Positions 1 to 9,201 of a DNA stretch of 64,000 nt are shown here, in pieces. Each line of letters begins with the position of its first letter. Within the stretch, counting starts at the first letter, position 1. Location: assembly GCA_029237695.1 (NCBI GenBank), contig CM055265.1:44137331-44201330 (forward strand), written 5' to 3'. A program made the translations under genes and the position numbers. The notes beneath the pieces were generated by a model that had not been told where the DNA came from, searched no databases, and was given only the letters and a program-made list of their open reading frames with translations. Origin of the DNA: Conchocele bisecta (lineage: Eukaryota; Mollusca; Bivalvia; Lucinida; Thyasiridae).

Positions 1-1
1 A

Positions 2-466
2 CCAAAAATCAAGGAAATATCCAGCGAATCTACAAGCGAAGACATGTCACCGGAGATTAAAACAGAAAATGTGTCGAATATGTGGAAATTTTCATCTGCT
101 CTGAATGGACTAGAAACAAAAGGAAATATGAATAGATTCTTTGAATCCGAATTCAAGTCTCCTTTCGTGATATCGGATATGGTGGAATCTCAAAATTCTA
201 ATGTTGATGACAATTCCATAGATGACTTGAACACAAATAATCATAAGGATGTACAGTTTTCCCTGCACGATTCGTCTGACGACGATGATAACGTGACAGG
301 CAGAGGGCAGCCATCGCGGTCGGCCTGTGCGCGCCCACGGCCACGACGTCGGGTTAGATTGCCCCGCAGTATTAGCCTTGACCCACAGGCATCTGGGGAG
401 ATTGTGATTCCAGAGGACGACCCAGTGGAAGGCAGGGTGCCCTGTACAACAAACTTCCCCATTAAA
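2..466 (+). CDS. EIF2AK1: EIF2AK1/HRI-like kinase, kinase-insert exon (5' partial)
   Basis: The reading frame is open from base 2, so the exon begins before the window. It encodes about 155 residues: a Ser/Asn/Glu-rich stretch, an acidic run (SSDDDD, near 275-290), then an Arg/Pro-rich stretch. The low-complexity, acidic character fits the insert that splits the N-lobe of eIF2alpha kinases. The exon is taken to end at 466, before a good donor (AAA|GTAAGT at 467). It ends in phase 0 and the next exon (2554) opens in phase 0, so the two join cleanly. The ORF itself runs on to 610, but that part lies beyond the donor and leads into a MITE. The N-lobe with the ATP-binding lysine is upstream of the window. 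The assignment rests on the next exon, because the insert itself is poorly conserved. Confidence 0.7.
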
Positions 467-571
467 GTAAGTGGCAGGCCCGTACGCAGGAATTATTTTA
501 GGGGGGTGCGTTATCGACGGCGCGAAGGGCTAAACATTGTTTTTGCACATCCACGGACAGACCTCCGCAGA

Positions 572-794
572 TTAACCCTTTCACCCCTAAGTAACTGGAA
601 TGGATTTTGATTTCTTATTTTGCATCACAAAATGATTTTCAGACCAGTCCATTTATGAACATGGGGTGTTTTTGTTCTCAAAATTATGAAAATTAATTGC
701 AAAAAGTGCAGATCCTGATGAGACGGCTCATCTGGATCTGCACTGTTTGCCAATACCATTATACAGGCCTGCGGGTTAAGAGTGAAAGGGTTTT
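572..794. repeat. MITE family A copy 1 (TTAA...CGAGCC hairpin)
   Basis: It opens with TTAACCCTTTCACC and closes with the inverse GTGAAAGGGTT. Inside is the family signature: GCAGATCCTGATGAG paired with CTCATCTGGATCTGCAC, an inverted repeat centred on GGCTC. This copy has lost part of the central CGAGCC arm. Other copies are near 1.5, 3.5, 8.5, 13.0, 41.5 and 44.8 kb. It has no coding capacity. Confidence 0.75.
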
Positions 795-861
795 AGGGGG
801 CTGCGTACGCACCCGTCGTACCCCCTCTGCGTATGGGCCTGAGTGGTAATAGAATGTGGTG

Positions 862-1335
862 AAGGCCATAGCCCAATCTGTCTAGTCACAGTATTATCTG
901 TGGCTATGACCGGAGAAATGGGACTTATGGGATTTGTGACCAGTGTAGCTCCCGATCAAATTGCACACTCCTGTAACCTGATAATGGTCTGTATTCCTTG
1001 TTAGAAGAATGGCAGGTGTTTCATTCACGGAATTGCAAACAGTGCAGATCCTGATCAGCCTGTGCGGATGCACAGGCTGATCTGGATCTTCACTAGTCGC
1101 AAAACCCACAAGCCCCATTTGTAGCTCCTGATCAAATAGCACATTCCTGTAGCCTGATATTTTAATTTTCAATCTATATTCCTTGTTAAAAGTATGACTT
1201 CATTGATGGAATGGCACAGTGCAAATCCTGATCAGACTGTGCTGAATCTACACTAATCGCAAAAACCCATAAGCCCCACTTCTCCAGTCACAGCCACAGA
1301 TAATACTGTGACTAGACAGATTGGGCTATGGCCTT
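862..1335. repeat. Long-TIR element, family B
   Basis: The left arm (862-910, starting AAGGCCATAGCCCAATCTG) is matched by a near-perfect inverse arm at 1288-1335. Inner parts again carry inverted ...GAGAAATGGG.../...CCCA(C/T)TTCTCC... segments. The element is about 474 bp and has no ORF of transposase type. Partial relatives lie at 8995-9201 and 41020-41090. Confidence 0.7.
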
Positions 1336-1510
1336 AGCGACCTGTCTGATCAGGGTCTGCACTGTTTACCATTCATTGAGTGAAATAACTGTCATGTACT
1401 TGCAGTAGAGATCATTATCAGGCTGCAAGACGCAGCAAGAGTGCACTAGAAGATAACAAATTAGAAAAAATGCTGTATGACCATTTGTCCAGTCGCACCC
1501 ACATTTATTG

Positions 1511-1741
1511 TTGAACCCTTTCAACCCTAAATAACTGGAATGGACTGTGTTAATTTAAGGTCGCAAAATGATTTCAGACTAGTTTATTGATAAAAAGGGG
1601 GTGGGTTTTTTTCTTCTAAAAAAAATAATTTTGCTTGCAAAAAGTGCTGATCCTGATGAGACGGCTCGATACGAGCCGGCTCATCTGGATCTACTCTGTT
1701 TGCAAACACTGCTATAGAGGGCTGTAGTATTAAAGGGTTAA
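1511..1741. repeat. MITE family A copy 2
   Basis: It runs from GAACCCTTTCAACCC to AAAGGGTTAA, with the complete internal hairpin (GATGAGACGGCTCG...CGAGCCGGCTCATC). It lies in the HRI intron. Confidence 0.75.
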
Positions 1742-2032
1742 TCAGAGTTTATATATATATACGTGACCTGTTGCAAGAAAGAAATATTTTTCCTTCTTTA
1801 GTGATTGTAACTTATCCAGTTTTTCCTATTACTACAAATACAAAATTTTTATGGCTTTGGAAAATAAATAAGCTCTTTGCTCAAAATTACAATGGAGACT
1901 GGACTGCCTGTGAGGTCTCCAGGGTGTCCCATTTAGAGGGGTTCCAGTGTAATTCTGGTAAATGAGTCCATGACACATGCATGTTCTTTGCAATCATGAA
2001 CAGACATAATCCAATTTGTAGTGGAACCCATT

Positions 2033-2205
2033 AACCCTTACACTGCTGAAAAAAAATTGTCGTCTGCTGTTTTACTTTCTTCGATTTTTCTCACCAAAAA
2101 CATGCTTTGACACCAATGGAAATGATTCTAAAGTGCTGTCATATCATGTTTTTATTGAGAAAGAAGGTAAAATATAAAGCAACAGCAGACAAGAATTTAA
2201 AGTTA
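2033..2205. repeat. MITE family C, partial copy
   Basis: It starts TTAACCCTTACACTGC, followed by ATTGTCGTCTGCTGTT, and ends with the inverse AACAGCAGACAA. The centre shares AATGGAAATGATTCTAAAGTG with the complete copy at 7709-7956. Confidence 0.6.
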
Positions 2206-2553
2206 AATTTACAGATGTTGTCTACGTGTCTGGTTTTTGAAGGTTCTGTTTCAGGGGCGGATCCAGGATGTTCTGGTTGGTGGTGGTGGGGTGGGGTGGT
2301 GGCTTCTTAATTGAAATAGTTTACTCTATTTTTGGTCTAGCACTGCTCGTTCATCAACTGAGCAGAGTTTGGGAGACTGCTAGGTGGGTCCGGCGGTATG
2401 CCCTCAGAATATTTTTGATATATACATCAGATTTAGCTGCATTCTGGCACATTTTAGAGTGAAAACACCTTTACTAGCCAAATTTTAGGGGGGGGGGGCT
2501 GGGTTTTCCCCTACCTGAGTCCGCCCTTGTGTTATATTTATTTCTGCTTTCAG

Positions 2554-3369
2554 CCGTGTGTGACCCTGTATATACAGATGGAGCTCTGCAGCCACACCCT
2601 GAAGGAATGGATGCAGAGCAGAAACCAGCGCTGCGGTGACGATGCAGACTTCCTCTGTTACACTGACAAAAACATGGAGATCTTCGGACAAATTCTCAAC
2701 GCCGTCGACTACATTCATTCCCAGGGAGTCATTCACAGAGACCTCAAGCCGAGAAACATATTCTTACTGGAGGATGGACTACGTGTTAAAGTTGGTGATT
2801 TTGGTCTGGCAACTGACGATGTGTTGGCTAGTCCATCTCAGGACGAATCCTTCTTTACGGATACTCCAACTTCCCCTCGCCTGACGCGGACAGGAAGCTA
2901 CCTATCGGACCACACGTCAGGTGTAGGAACGTCCACTTACGCTGCTCCTGAACAGCTGCAGGGTTCTCTATATAATACCAAATGTGATATCTATAGTCTA
3001 GGTGTAATCCTGTTTGAATTGTTTCTCCATTATGGGACAGAGATGGAGCGGTATAGAAACTTAGAAGATCTTCGGAAAGGTGTCATTCCCGATGCTATGC
3101 ATGAGAATTGGCCAAACCAAGTGCGTGCCATGCACCAAATGACGGACAAGCATCCCGATGTTCGGCCATCCGTGAAGGCGTTACTTCAGGGGGAATTATT
3201 CTTGTCTAAGGAGCAGGTGATTGAGAATTTCAAGACGAGAGAAACTCAGCATATAAAGGAAATACACGAACTGAAAAAATTGCTACGTGAGCGCGATGTA
3301 ACTATAGAAGAACTCACGCATGAGTTGAGAGATGCGGCCACTGCTATGTTCAGAGAAAATCTCAAATAA
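2554..3369 (+). CDS. EIF2AK1: EIF2AK1/HRI-like kinase, last exon (kinase C-lobe and C-terminal helix)
   Basis: This exon encodes 271 residues and the stop. It contains the end of the N-lobe (LYIQMELC), the catalytic loop HRDLKPRN (HRD at 2734-2742), DFG (2797-2805), an activation segment ending GVGTSTYAAPEQL (APE at 2944-2952), the GTEMER segment and the DVRPS segment of the C-lobe. A charged C-terminal helix (about 3235-3360) follows. The LYIQMxLC, GTEMER and C-terminal coiled-coil pattern is that of the haem-regulated eIF2alpha kinase rather than PERK, PKR or GCN2. In that family the enzyme phosphorylates eIF2alpha under haem loss or mitochondrial/oxidative stress and turns on the integrated stress response in the cytosol. 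All catalytic residues visible here are intact. The start at 2554 follows the acceptor; upstream codons from 2527 are intronic. The stop is TAA at 3367-3369. Confidence 0.88.
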   Translation, partial: PCVTLYIQMELCSHTLKEWMQSRNQRCGDDADFLCYTDKNMEIFGQILNAVDYIHSQGVIHRDLKPRNIFLLEDGLRVKVGDFGLATDDVLASPSQDESFFTDTPTSPRLTRTGSYLSDHTSGVGTSTYAAPEQLQGSLYNTKCDIYSLGVILFELFLHYGTEMERYRNLEDLRKGVIPDAMHENWPNQVRAMHQMTDKHPDVRPSVKALLQGELFLSKEQVIENFKTRETQHIKEIHELKKLLRERDVTIEELTHELRDAATAMFRENLK

Positions 3370-3515
3370 ATGCTGCTCATGTAATGTTAGCCCTTACAAA
3401 GCGGAAAATAATATTGTCGTCTGCTGTTTATCTTTTTATGCCCCCATTCTCAGTAGAGCATGGGAGCAAATAGTGATTGGACTGTGTGTCCGGCCGTGTT
3501 TGTCCATGGGTCTGT

Positions 3516-3770
3516 TTAACCCTTTCACCCCTAAGTAACTGGAATGGATTTTGATATGTTGCTTTTGCAACCAATCCAATCATCAAATTTTTGGCCTAGA
3601 TTGAACCCTGATCACAAAATGATGTTCAGACTAGTTCATTTAGGAAATGGGGGTGTTTTTCTTCGCAAAAATATGAAAAATACTTGCAAAAAGTGCAGAT
3701 CCTGATGAGACGGCTCTGACATCTGGATCTACACGTTTTGCATACAGGCCTGTGGTGTTAAAATGGTTAA
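3516..3770. repeat. MITE family A copy 3
   Basis: TTAACCCTTTCACCCC at the left and TTAAAATGGTTAA at the right, bounded by TTAA on both sides. It sits about 150 bp past the HRI stop and probably forms part of its 3' UTR or flank. An AATAAA occurs at about 3850, but the real polyadenylation site cannot be decided. Confidence 0.75.
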
Positions 3771-3948
3771 GAAGTTTGCCGGACTTTTGCCATCTGCCGC
3801 CGTTGGGACCAGCCACATTTTCTTGTTTATTAACTTATTTGTCCACAAAAATAAACAATGTTTTTGGCAGCACATGATAATAATCTCCATTAGGGACGAT
3901 TGTCAAGCGGTACCTAAACATATGTTCATCATAGTGAAAATTGGGCAA

Positions 3949-4198
3949 TTAACTCTTTGCATGCTGGGAAATTTGTGGGCTATAAATAGTTCAAAAATAG
4001 CAGATGACAATTCATTATATTTTCTTTTACTTCTACTTATAAATGACATGAATATGTCTTGGAATTTCATTAGAATTGTGTCCAGAGGACACAATTCTAA
4101 TGAAATTTCAAGACATATTTACAGAGAGAAATAAATCATATACATGTACTCCTAATTTGTTTGGAGGATATTTTCGCTGCTAGCATGCAAAGAGTTAA
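3949..4198. repeat. TTAA MITE with a central long palindrome
   Basis: Terminal inverted repeats TTAACTCTTTGCATGCT / AGCATGCAAAGAGTTAA bound a 250-bp element. At about 4049-4118 it carries a near-perfect hairpin with arms of about 33 bp around AGAGG. No protein is encoded. Confidence 0.8.
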
Positions 4199-4329
4199 GT
4201 TGTATATTGTTCAGGAATACATGTATATCAATATATTGATATAAACAACAAAAATCAATTACAAATTAGAGTGGGCACAACTTCTAAAGCAGACAACAAC
4301 ATTTGATTCAACTTTGTAAGTGTTACTTT

Positions 4330-4720
4330 GTTGAAACCTTTCTTATGCGCCCGTTTGAAAAACGGGTCGTATTATGGTATAGCGCTCTCCGATTTGCATA
4401 AAAGTTTTCGGGTTATCTGCAACCCTATGCCTGATTGACTTGAAACTTCATATTCTTGATTATCATGATCATATTTTCATTTCATAGCCACACATGCAGC
4501 CTGCTACTCAAGGTCAAAGTCAAATTACTTTTAATTTGCCTAAAAAGTTTGTAAAATTTGTGGCTTGTAAAATGTTTTCGGCCTACTTATTATTTGTGCA
4601 ATCTGAAGTCCGATTGACTTGAAACTTCATATTCCATGCAGCCTGCATCAAGTTATCCCCACATATTCACTGGCTATGCCTTGATGGGCGTATATTGTGA
4701 CAATATATCGGCACTCTTGT
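4330..4720. repeat. Dispersed repeat, CGCCCGTTTGAAAAACGGG type
   Basis: It has an inverted CCCGTTT/AAACGGG start and twice the segment GATTGACTTGAAACTTCATATT (4433-4455 and 4611-4633). Related segments occur at 25.0-25.3 kb. It is a degenerate non-coding repeat without recognisable ends. Confidence 0.45.
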
Positions 4721-4965
4721 CCTAACATTCCAAGATGAAAAATGAGATTATAAGGGCCATCCATCTGTCTTCAAACGTTTTACTTGTTCAGGAAACTCAT
4801 GTTGATTGTCTTCATATGTGGTACATGTATAGATTATTCCATCTACTGCCATTGTGTGTATAAAATATGAAATTGTATACAGTATGTGCACCAGGGTGAT
4901 GAGCCTTATGATGTGTGATATCTCATGAAAAATAAATACAAATTTGCATGATATTTATAACTTTG

Positions 4966-5030
4966 AAAGTTGACAAAATTTTCATAGCAAATGCGGAATT
5001 CCGCATTTGCTATGAAAATTTTGTGAACTT
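4966..5030. repeat. Perfect palindrome around GGAATTCC
   Basis: GAAAGTT...ACAAAATTTTCATAGC is followed by its mirror GCTATGAAAATTTTGT...AACTTTC, with arms of about 30 bp and almost no loop, centred near 4998. It would form a cruciform or a long RNA hairpin. No larger element is visible around it. Confidence 0.75.
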
Positions 5031-5209
5031 TCGACATCATAATCCCAGTTTCTGTAAATATTTTTCATTGAAAATCACTTTACTCATGGCTTGTATAATG
5101 TATTGAGCACCCACAGGGTACTCCACAAAATCAGTAATAGCAGGGGTGTCGGAAGCATCGTAAGATTGGTCCGGTGAAGGTATGGGACTCCACCCCCCAC
5201 CCCACTCAC

Positions 5210-5366
5210 CCTTTCAAAGTGTATGTTGTTACCATTTTCGCTGATAAAATTAAACTGCGAAAATACCTTTGTGGATGAGACACGCACTAGTAGTTCAGAA
5301 TATTTCTTGTACATCATCATGTTGGATCCACAGGCAGTGAGCTTGTTGATACGGTGGTATAACATA
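5210..5366 (-). CDS. Orphan candidate exon, unidentified protein
   Basis: On the minus strand a pyrimidine-rich tract and AG (5367-5368) precede 157 nt that encode 52 residues from MLYHRINKLTACGSN to NNIHFER, followed by a strong donor (AGG|GTGAGT). The entry and exit phases are 1 base plus 52 whole codons. The composition is mixed and protein-like, with no simple repeats. I do not recognise the family. No neighbouring exon was found on this strand within a few kilobases, so it may belong to a gene with long introns or be a relic. The ORF itself extends past the donor to 5084. Confidence 0.35.
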
Positions 5367-5603
5367 CTGTTTTAGATATGTAGAAAAGAAAAAACATGTA
5401 ATAAATATTTTAGTCATATGTGTATTTGTAAATACATGTATAAATATGAATAAAATATTACTACCGTACCTATGTTTGGTGAGAAGATGGCATAATAGAC
5501 ATTCGAAAGCAGAAACATACATAGTTAAATGTGTGACTAAATTTGTATACCTATATTTCGTGACAGGATAGACATGTTTTAGACATGTATGTAGAAAGCA
5601 TAC

Positions 5604-5778
5604 CAGTCGCTGTGGCCTAGTGGATAAGGCACCCACCTCACAACTGGGAGGTCAAAGGTTCAAACCTCCCCTCGCATAAAGGATTGGAATTGGGAAGTAC
5701 TGCTTGGTTGATAGCGTGTCTCGTAAGTCAAATATGACTGGCCCTTTCAATAGGGGCGACACTATAATAAACAAACGT
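5604..5778 (+). repeat. tRNA-derived SINE
   Basis: It has pol III promoter boxes: an A box TGGCCTAGTGG near 5611 and a perfect B box GGTTCAAACC near 5656, spaced as in a tRNA. It does not fold as a functional tRNA, because the acceptor arms do not pair and the T-arm is replaced by a GGGAGGT/ACCTCCC hairpin. A non-tRNA body and a short AAACAAAC tail follow. It is therefore a SINE, not a tRNA gene. Confidence 0.65.
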
Positions 5779-5874
5779 TTACATAGTCATATTTTAGTCA
5801 TATTTGTATTTACAAATACGATGTATGACTAAATATGGTGGGTGGCAGGTGGGAGCATGCGATGGGTACTTTAA

Positions 5875-6000
5875 CGATCGGGATTCATCCTTACCAGAAT
5901 CCCGACCGGAGACCTGGTTTGGCCTTAATGTACGTCTTTGGTTTCTTTTTTGTGATTTGAATCTGGTTATACCTCTTATATGAGTAATATGATAGGCCGT
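5875..6000 (+). repeat. SINE 3' half ending in GGCCGTTAAACACC
   Basis: The segment from GATTCATCCTTACCAGAATC to GGCCGTTAAACACCAA is shared with 23606-23725 (also in + orientation). It is directly followed by an AAAC/AAAG microsatellite, the usual tail arrangement of mollusc SINEs. Confidence 0.6.
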
Positions 6001-6011
6001 TAAACACCAAC

Positions 6012-6074
<63 letters not shown>

Positions 6075-6311
6075 CAAAGAAACAAAGAAAGAAAGAAAGA
6101 GGGAGGGAGAAGAAAGAAAGAAAGAAAGAAAGAGAGGGAGGGAGGGAGGGAGACCAAACACCAACCAACCAACCAACCCACCCACCCACCCCAACCCAAC
6201 CCAACCCAACCCAACAACCCAACCAACCAACCAACCAACCAACCAACCAACCAACCAACCAACCAACCAACCAACCAACCAACCAACCAACCAGTCTCAG
6301 GGGGGGGGGGG
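6001..6311. repeat. Composite microsatellite (AAAG)n, (GGGA)n, (CCAA)n, poly-G
   Basis: About 310 bp of purine-rich AAAC/AAAG units, then GGGA units, then CCAA/CCCAA units (6165-6292) and a run of about 12 G. It gives long meaningless ORFs on the minus strand (WLVG repeats). It lies between two SINE tails in opposite orientation. Confidence 0.9.
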
Positions 6312-6450
6312 AATGAATGAGCAAGTGAGTATTGGTGTTTAACGGCCTATCAACAGCTAAGGTCATTTAAGGTCGGGCCAACGGGTTGTACTATCCCACA
6401 TTAAACGGGTCCACGATGAGGAAAATTCCCAAAATCAGAACTCAATATTT
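6312..6450 (-). repeat. SINE tail in inverse orientation
   Basis: GAATGAATGAGCAAGTGAGT is followed by GGTGTTTAACGGCC, the reverse complement of the tail sequence at 5990. Two SINEs thus lie tail to tail across the microsatellite. Confidence 0.55.
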
Positions 6451-7700
6451 CTATGCCACACCAGTCACTTTAGTAGCTCGGCCCCAAAGTAATATGATTT
6501 GCCATAAGCTTATTACTTCTTAATGGAGCATAACAGGTTAATGTTGTCACTTGTTTATCCCTTGTTTATCGATTTAAATGGTTTAAATTGACTCGAAGCT
6601 TACGTTCAACGGCCGCACAAACTCGATTGAACTGCACGCCTTCCAATGATTTAAATACGCAGCGCGTTTAAATAGTCAATTACGTTTTTTTAATGTGCGC
6701 ACTGGTCATTTAAAAAGGGGCCCATCCGTGATTTTTTGCGCGATGTCGGGCACAAGACAATCAATAATTTGCGGCATTGACAATAATTAAGGGGGATAGC
6801 CGCAATCGCGCGTGCTGGATGCATCCCTGCCATCCTTGCATGATACGTAAACAAATCAAAGTTCGCTATGAAGGGCAATTCTTTGTTTTGATGTTTTGGT
6901 GGAAAATTTTATGAATATTAACTAGCGTCAAATGACGCGCATACGCGATCCAATGGGATAAACCCGAGATGCTGGGGTTGCTAGTCGGAGGAGATTTTGA
7001 GCAGAGGTCGATTATAAATTAGCCGAATAAACACATTTTACGCGATTATACGTGGCTGAAACTTGTTCTGTTTAATAAATAAAAGCTTTAAATTAGCCCA
7101 ATAATCGGCGTATGTTGGCGTATATGGCCATTAGAGCCAACTATGGACTTCAACAACAACAACTTCCGGGTTCAATCTCTTCCGGCGTTCAGCTCATTAC
7201 ATATTCAAAATTGTGTTATTTGGCTATATTTAAAGTTTTAATCGGAAATAATTGCCAAAAATGCAAACTTTATCGGTTGATGCAATTTGGAAGTGATGCA
7301 GAAAAATTCGCGTTCGTAGATTACCGAATAGCGGAGAAAAGGGTTGCTACAAACTTTTTCAGAATTCGATGGATGACCAATATATTAGCCGATCTATAAA
7401 TAGATCGGCTAATAACAAACTGATGCTGATCTATGTCTACATTGGTCGCAAGAGCCTAGTGTCTCCCAGTCTTCTGTGAGTGTGACAACAGTGTCTGTTG
7501 TGAATACATATAGATAGGTCCATTGATAATTACATTGTATGTGTCAACTATTAATGGCACTGACTATCAACTGTGCTTCTATTTGGTCCCTTTGCATAAG
7601 GAACCTTGTGGCATGTAAGACGAGCTTAATCCGAGATGAGCCGAACATCCGTGTGTCCAGCCTGTACAGCTTGCTATTTTGTCACTTATACACATTTTAG
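6451..7700. other. Stretch without recognised genes
   Basis: Non-repetitive sequence of mixed composition with several CpG sites around 6600-7000. A 95-codon ORF (7112-7399, +) begins in simple CAACAA sequence and ends in an inverted CCGATCTATA / TATAGATCGG; it shows no domain and no splice signals that I trust. Nothing else is seen. Confidence 0.4.
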
Positions 7701-7708
7701 GCACAGGC

Positions 7709-7956
7709 TTAACCCTTAGACCGCTACACACAACAATTGTCGTCTGCTGTTGCTTTTATATCTTGCCTAATTTCTCAATGAAAACATGGTTTGACAGCAC
7801 TTCAGAATCGTTTCCAATGGAAATGATTCTAAAGTGCTGTCAAAGCATGTTTTAAATGATTCTAAAGTGCTGTCAAAGCATGTTTTTGATGATAAACATG
7901 GACAATACAAAATAAACAGCAGACAACAAAAAATTAAGATAGCGTGTAATGGTTAA
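7709..7956. repeat. MITE family C, complete copy
   Basis: TTAACCCTTAGACCGC at the left and GCGTGTAATGGTTAA at the right, with inner inverted arms GTCGTCTGCTGTT / AACAGCAGACAAC. The centre has a tandemly repeated ATGATTCTAAAGTGCTGTCA. Partial copies lie at 2033-2205, 27.83-27.95 kb, 48.29-48.38 kb, 52.40-52.48 kb and 53.47-53.55 kb. Confidence 0.75.
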
Positions 7957-8124
7957 GTAAAGGACCAAGTTCTATGAATGCATTAAATACACCTAAAAGC
8001 AATTTTTTTTTATTTAAAAAAAAATAACCTAAAGACTGCGTTTCTTTTACCCTCGATAATCTTATCACAGAGGGTAAAAGAAAAAAATATATAATTTTTA
8101 ATTGATTTTTTCTCGTATCACAGA

Positions 8125-8310
8125 GTAAAATAAACAGTTTTTGTCGAGCCCGCTTGCGGAAAGCGAGACATACTGATCACAATGACGTCCGGGTGTCCGT
8201 GCGTCCGTGCGTGCGTCCAAAATCTGCGTTAAAGTTTTTAAAACTACATGTACCATCAAATGCCTCGGCGGACTCGACATGGGCCGCGGCCATCTGGTTT
8301 GATTATTATT
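8125..8310. repeat. Dispersed element D (GCTTGCGGAAAGCGAGAC)
   Basis: It begins GTCGAGCCCGCTTGCGGAAA, contains GTCCGTGCGTCCGTGCGTGCG, and ends GGCGGACTCGACATGGGCCG. The same framework spans 24760-25520 (longer copy) and appears inverted at 35.88-36.08 kb. It is a non-coding repeat with inverted GTCGAG ends. Confidence 0.55.
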
Positions 8311-8507
8311 TTACTGATACTTTTAGGTATGCATGTATTTTAATGCATTATTAACAGATCTTCGTCCATTACTTCAACCTGTGCTTTTAGGTCCCTATGT
8401 TAGTTTTGATAAATCTTTGATGATTCAACATGATGATCAAGATCTACACTGGTCATAAATGTCATCCAGCTGTCGTAATGTGGCAGTCGGCAGCACATTT
8501 ACGGTAT

Positions 8508-8755
8508 TTAACCCTTTCACCCCAAAGTAACTGGAATGGATTTTGATAAGTTAAATTTGCAACCAATCCAATAGTCACAAAATGATTTTTAGACTAGTCC
8601 ATTTATGAAAATGGTGTGTTTTTTAACCTCAAAAATATGAAAATTACTTGAGAATAGTGCAGATCCTGACGAGACGGCTCGTTACGAGCCGGCTCATCTA
8701 GATCTACACTGTTTGCAAACACCGCTATAGTGGTCTGTGGTGTTGAAATGGTTAA
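8508..8755. repeat. MITE family A, best complete copy
   Basis: 248 bp between TTAA sites, TTAACCCTTTCACCCC to GTTGAAATGGTTAA, with the internal hairpin GATGAGACGGCTCGTT/ACGAGCCGGCTCATC. This copy best defines the family. TTAA target use suggests a piggyBac-like origin (inference). Confidence 0.8.
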
Positions 8756-8994
8756 GTATTGATGAATATCAATTTGTGTAAAAGTGTGATAAAGCTTGTA
8801 AAGCTATATCTTGTAAACTGACCAATACAATACATCTATTTTCACATACAAACTTGTTAACTGTATTGTTCTGTACTGAGCGGATCATTGTTTGTGGTGT
8901 TAATGAATCACGCACCACATGTGCTGCATGACTGTTGTTATTGGTGTCATCAACATCTAGTTATATAGTGTATGGCAGTCCCTAGTGTTAATTG
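8756..8994. other. Unassigned spacer
   Basis: AT-rich, non-repetitive sequence. I see no exon, RNA gene or repeat in it. Confidence 0.4.
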
Positions 8995-9201
8995 TGGATG
9001 TGGCTGGAGAAATGGGGCTTATGAGTTTTGCGACCAGTGTAGATCAAGGTCTGTCCTGTTCGACATTCCATCAATGTAACACCATGCATGCTTCGAACAA
9101 GCAATGTATGTCGTTATCAGACTACAGGAGTGTGCTATTTGATCAGGAACTACACTGGCCACAAATCCCACAAGCCCCATTTCTCCAGTCACAGCCACAG
9201 A
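8995..9201. repeat. Family B element, short copy
   Basis: Inverted ends GTGGCTGGAGAAATGGGGCTT and AAGCCCCATTTCTCCAGTC with CACAGCCAC at the outer border. It is related to 862-1335. The centre differs, as in an internal-deletion derivative. Confidence 0.65.

Larger units (their letters stand above)
467..2553 (+). other. Intron of the HRI-like gene, filled with MITEs
   Basis: The donor is GTAAGT at 467. The acceptor is a T-rich tract ending in CAG at 2551-2553. Two TTAA-type MITEs, one long-TIR element and one partial MITE lie inside and are listed separately. No other exon is recognised. The stretch 1741-2030 and the G-rich stretch around 2270-2500 show nothing else recognisable. Confidence 0.7.

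Noticed and set aside
467..610. Extension of the HRI insert ORF to 610
   Set aside because: Lies past a strong phase-0 donor and enters a MITE; the kinase exon at 2554 joins 466 in frame.
700..745. CTGATGAG in the family A MITE as a hammerhead core
   Set aside because: The sequence is explained by the inverted repeat with CTCATCTGG; no GAAA core or stem III.
5604..5680. Possible tRNA gene with A and B boxes
   Set aside because: Acceptor stem does not pair and the T-arm is remodelled; body and tail show it is a SINE.
5794..6366. Long minus-strand ORFs (131-190 aa)
   Set aside because: Translations of AAAG/CCAA microsatellites.
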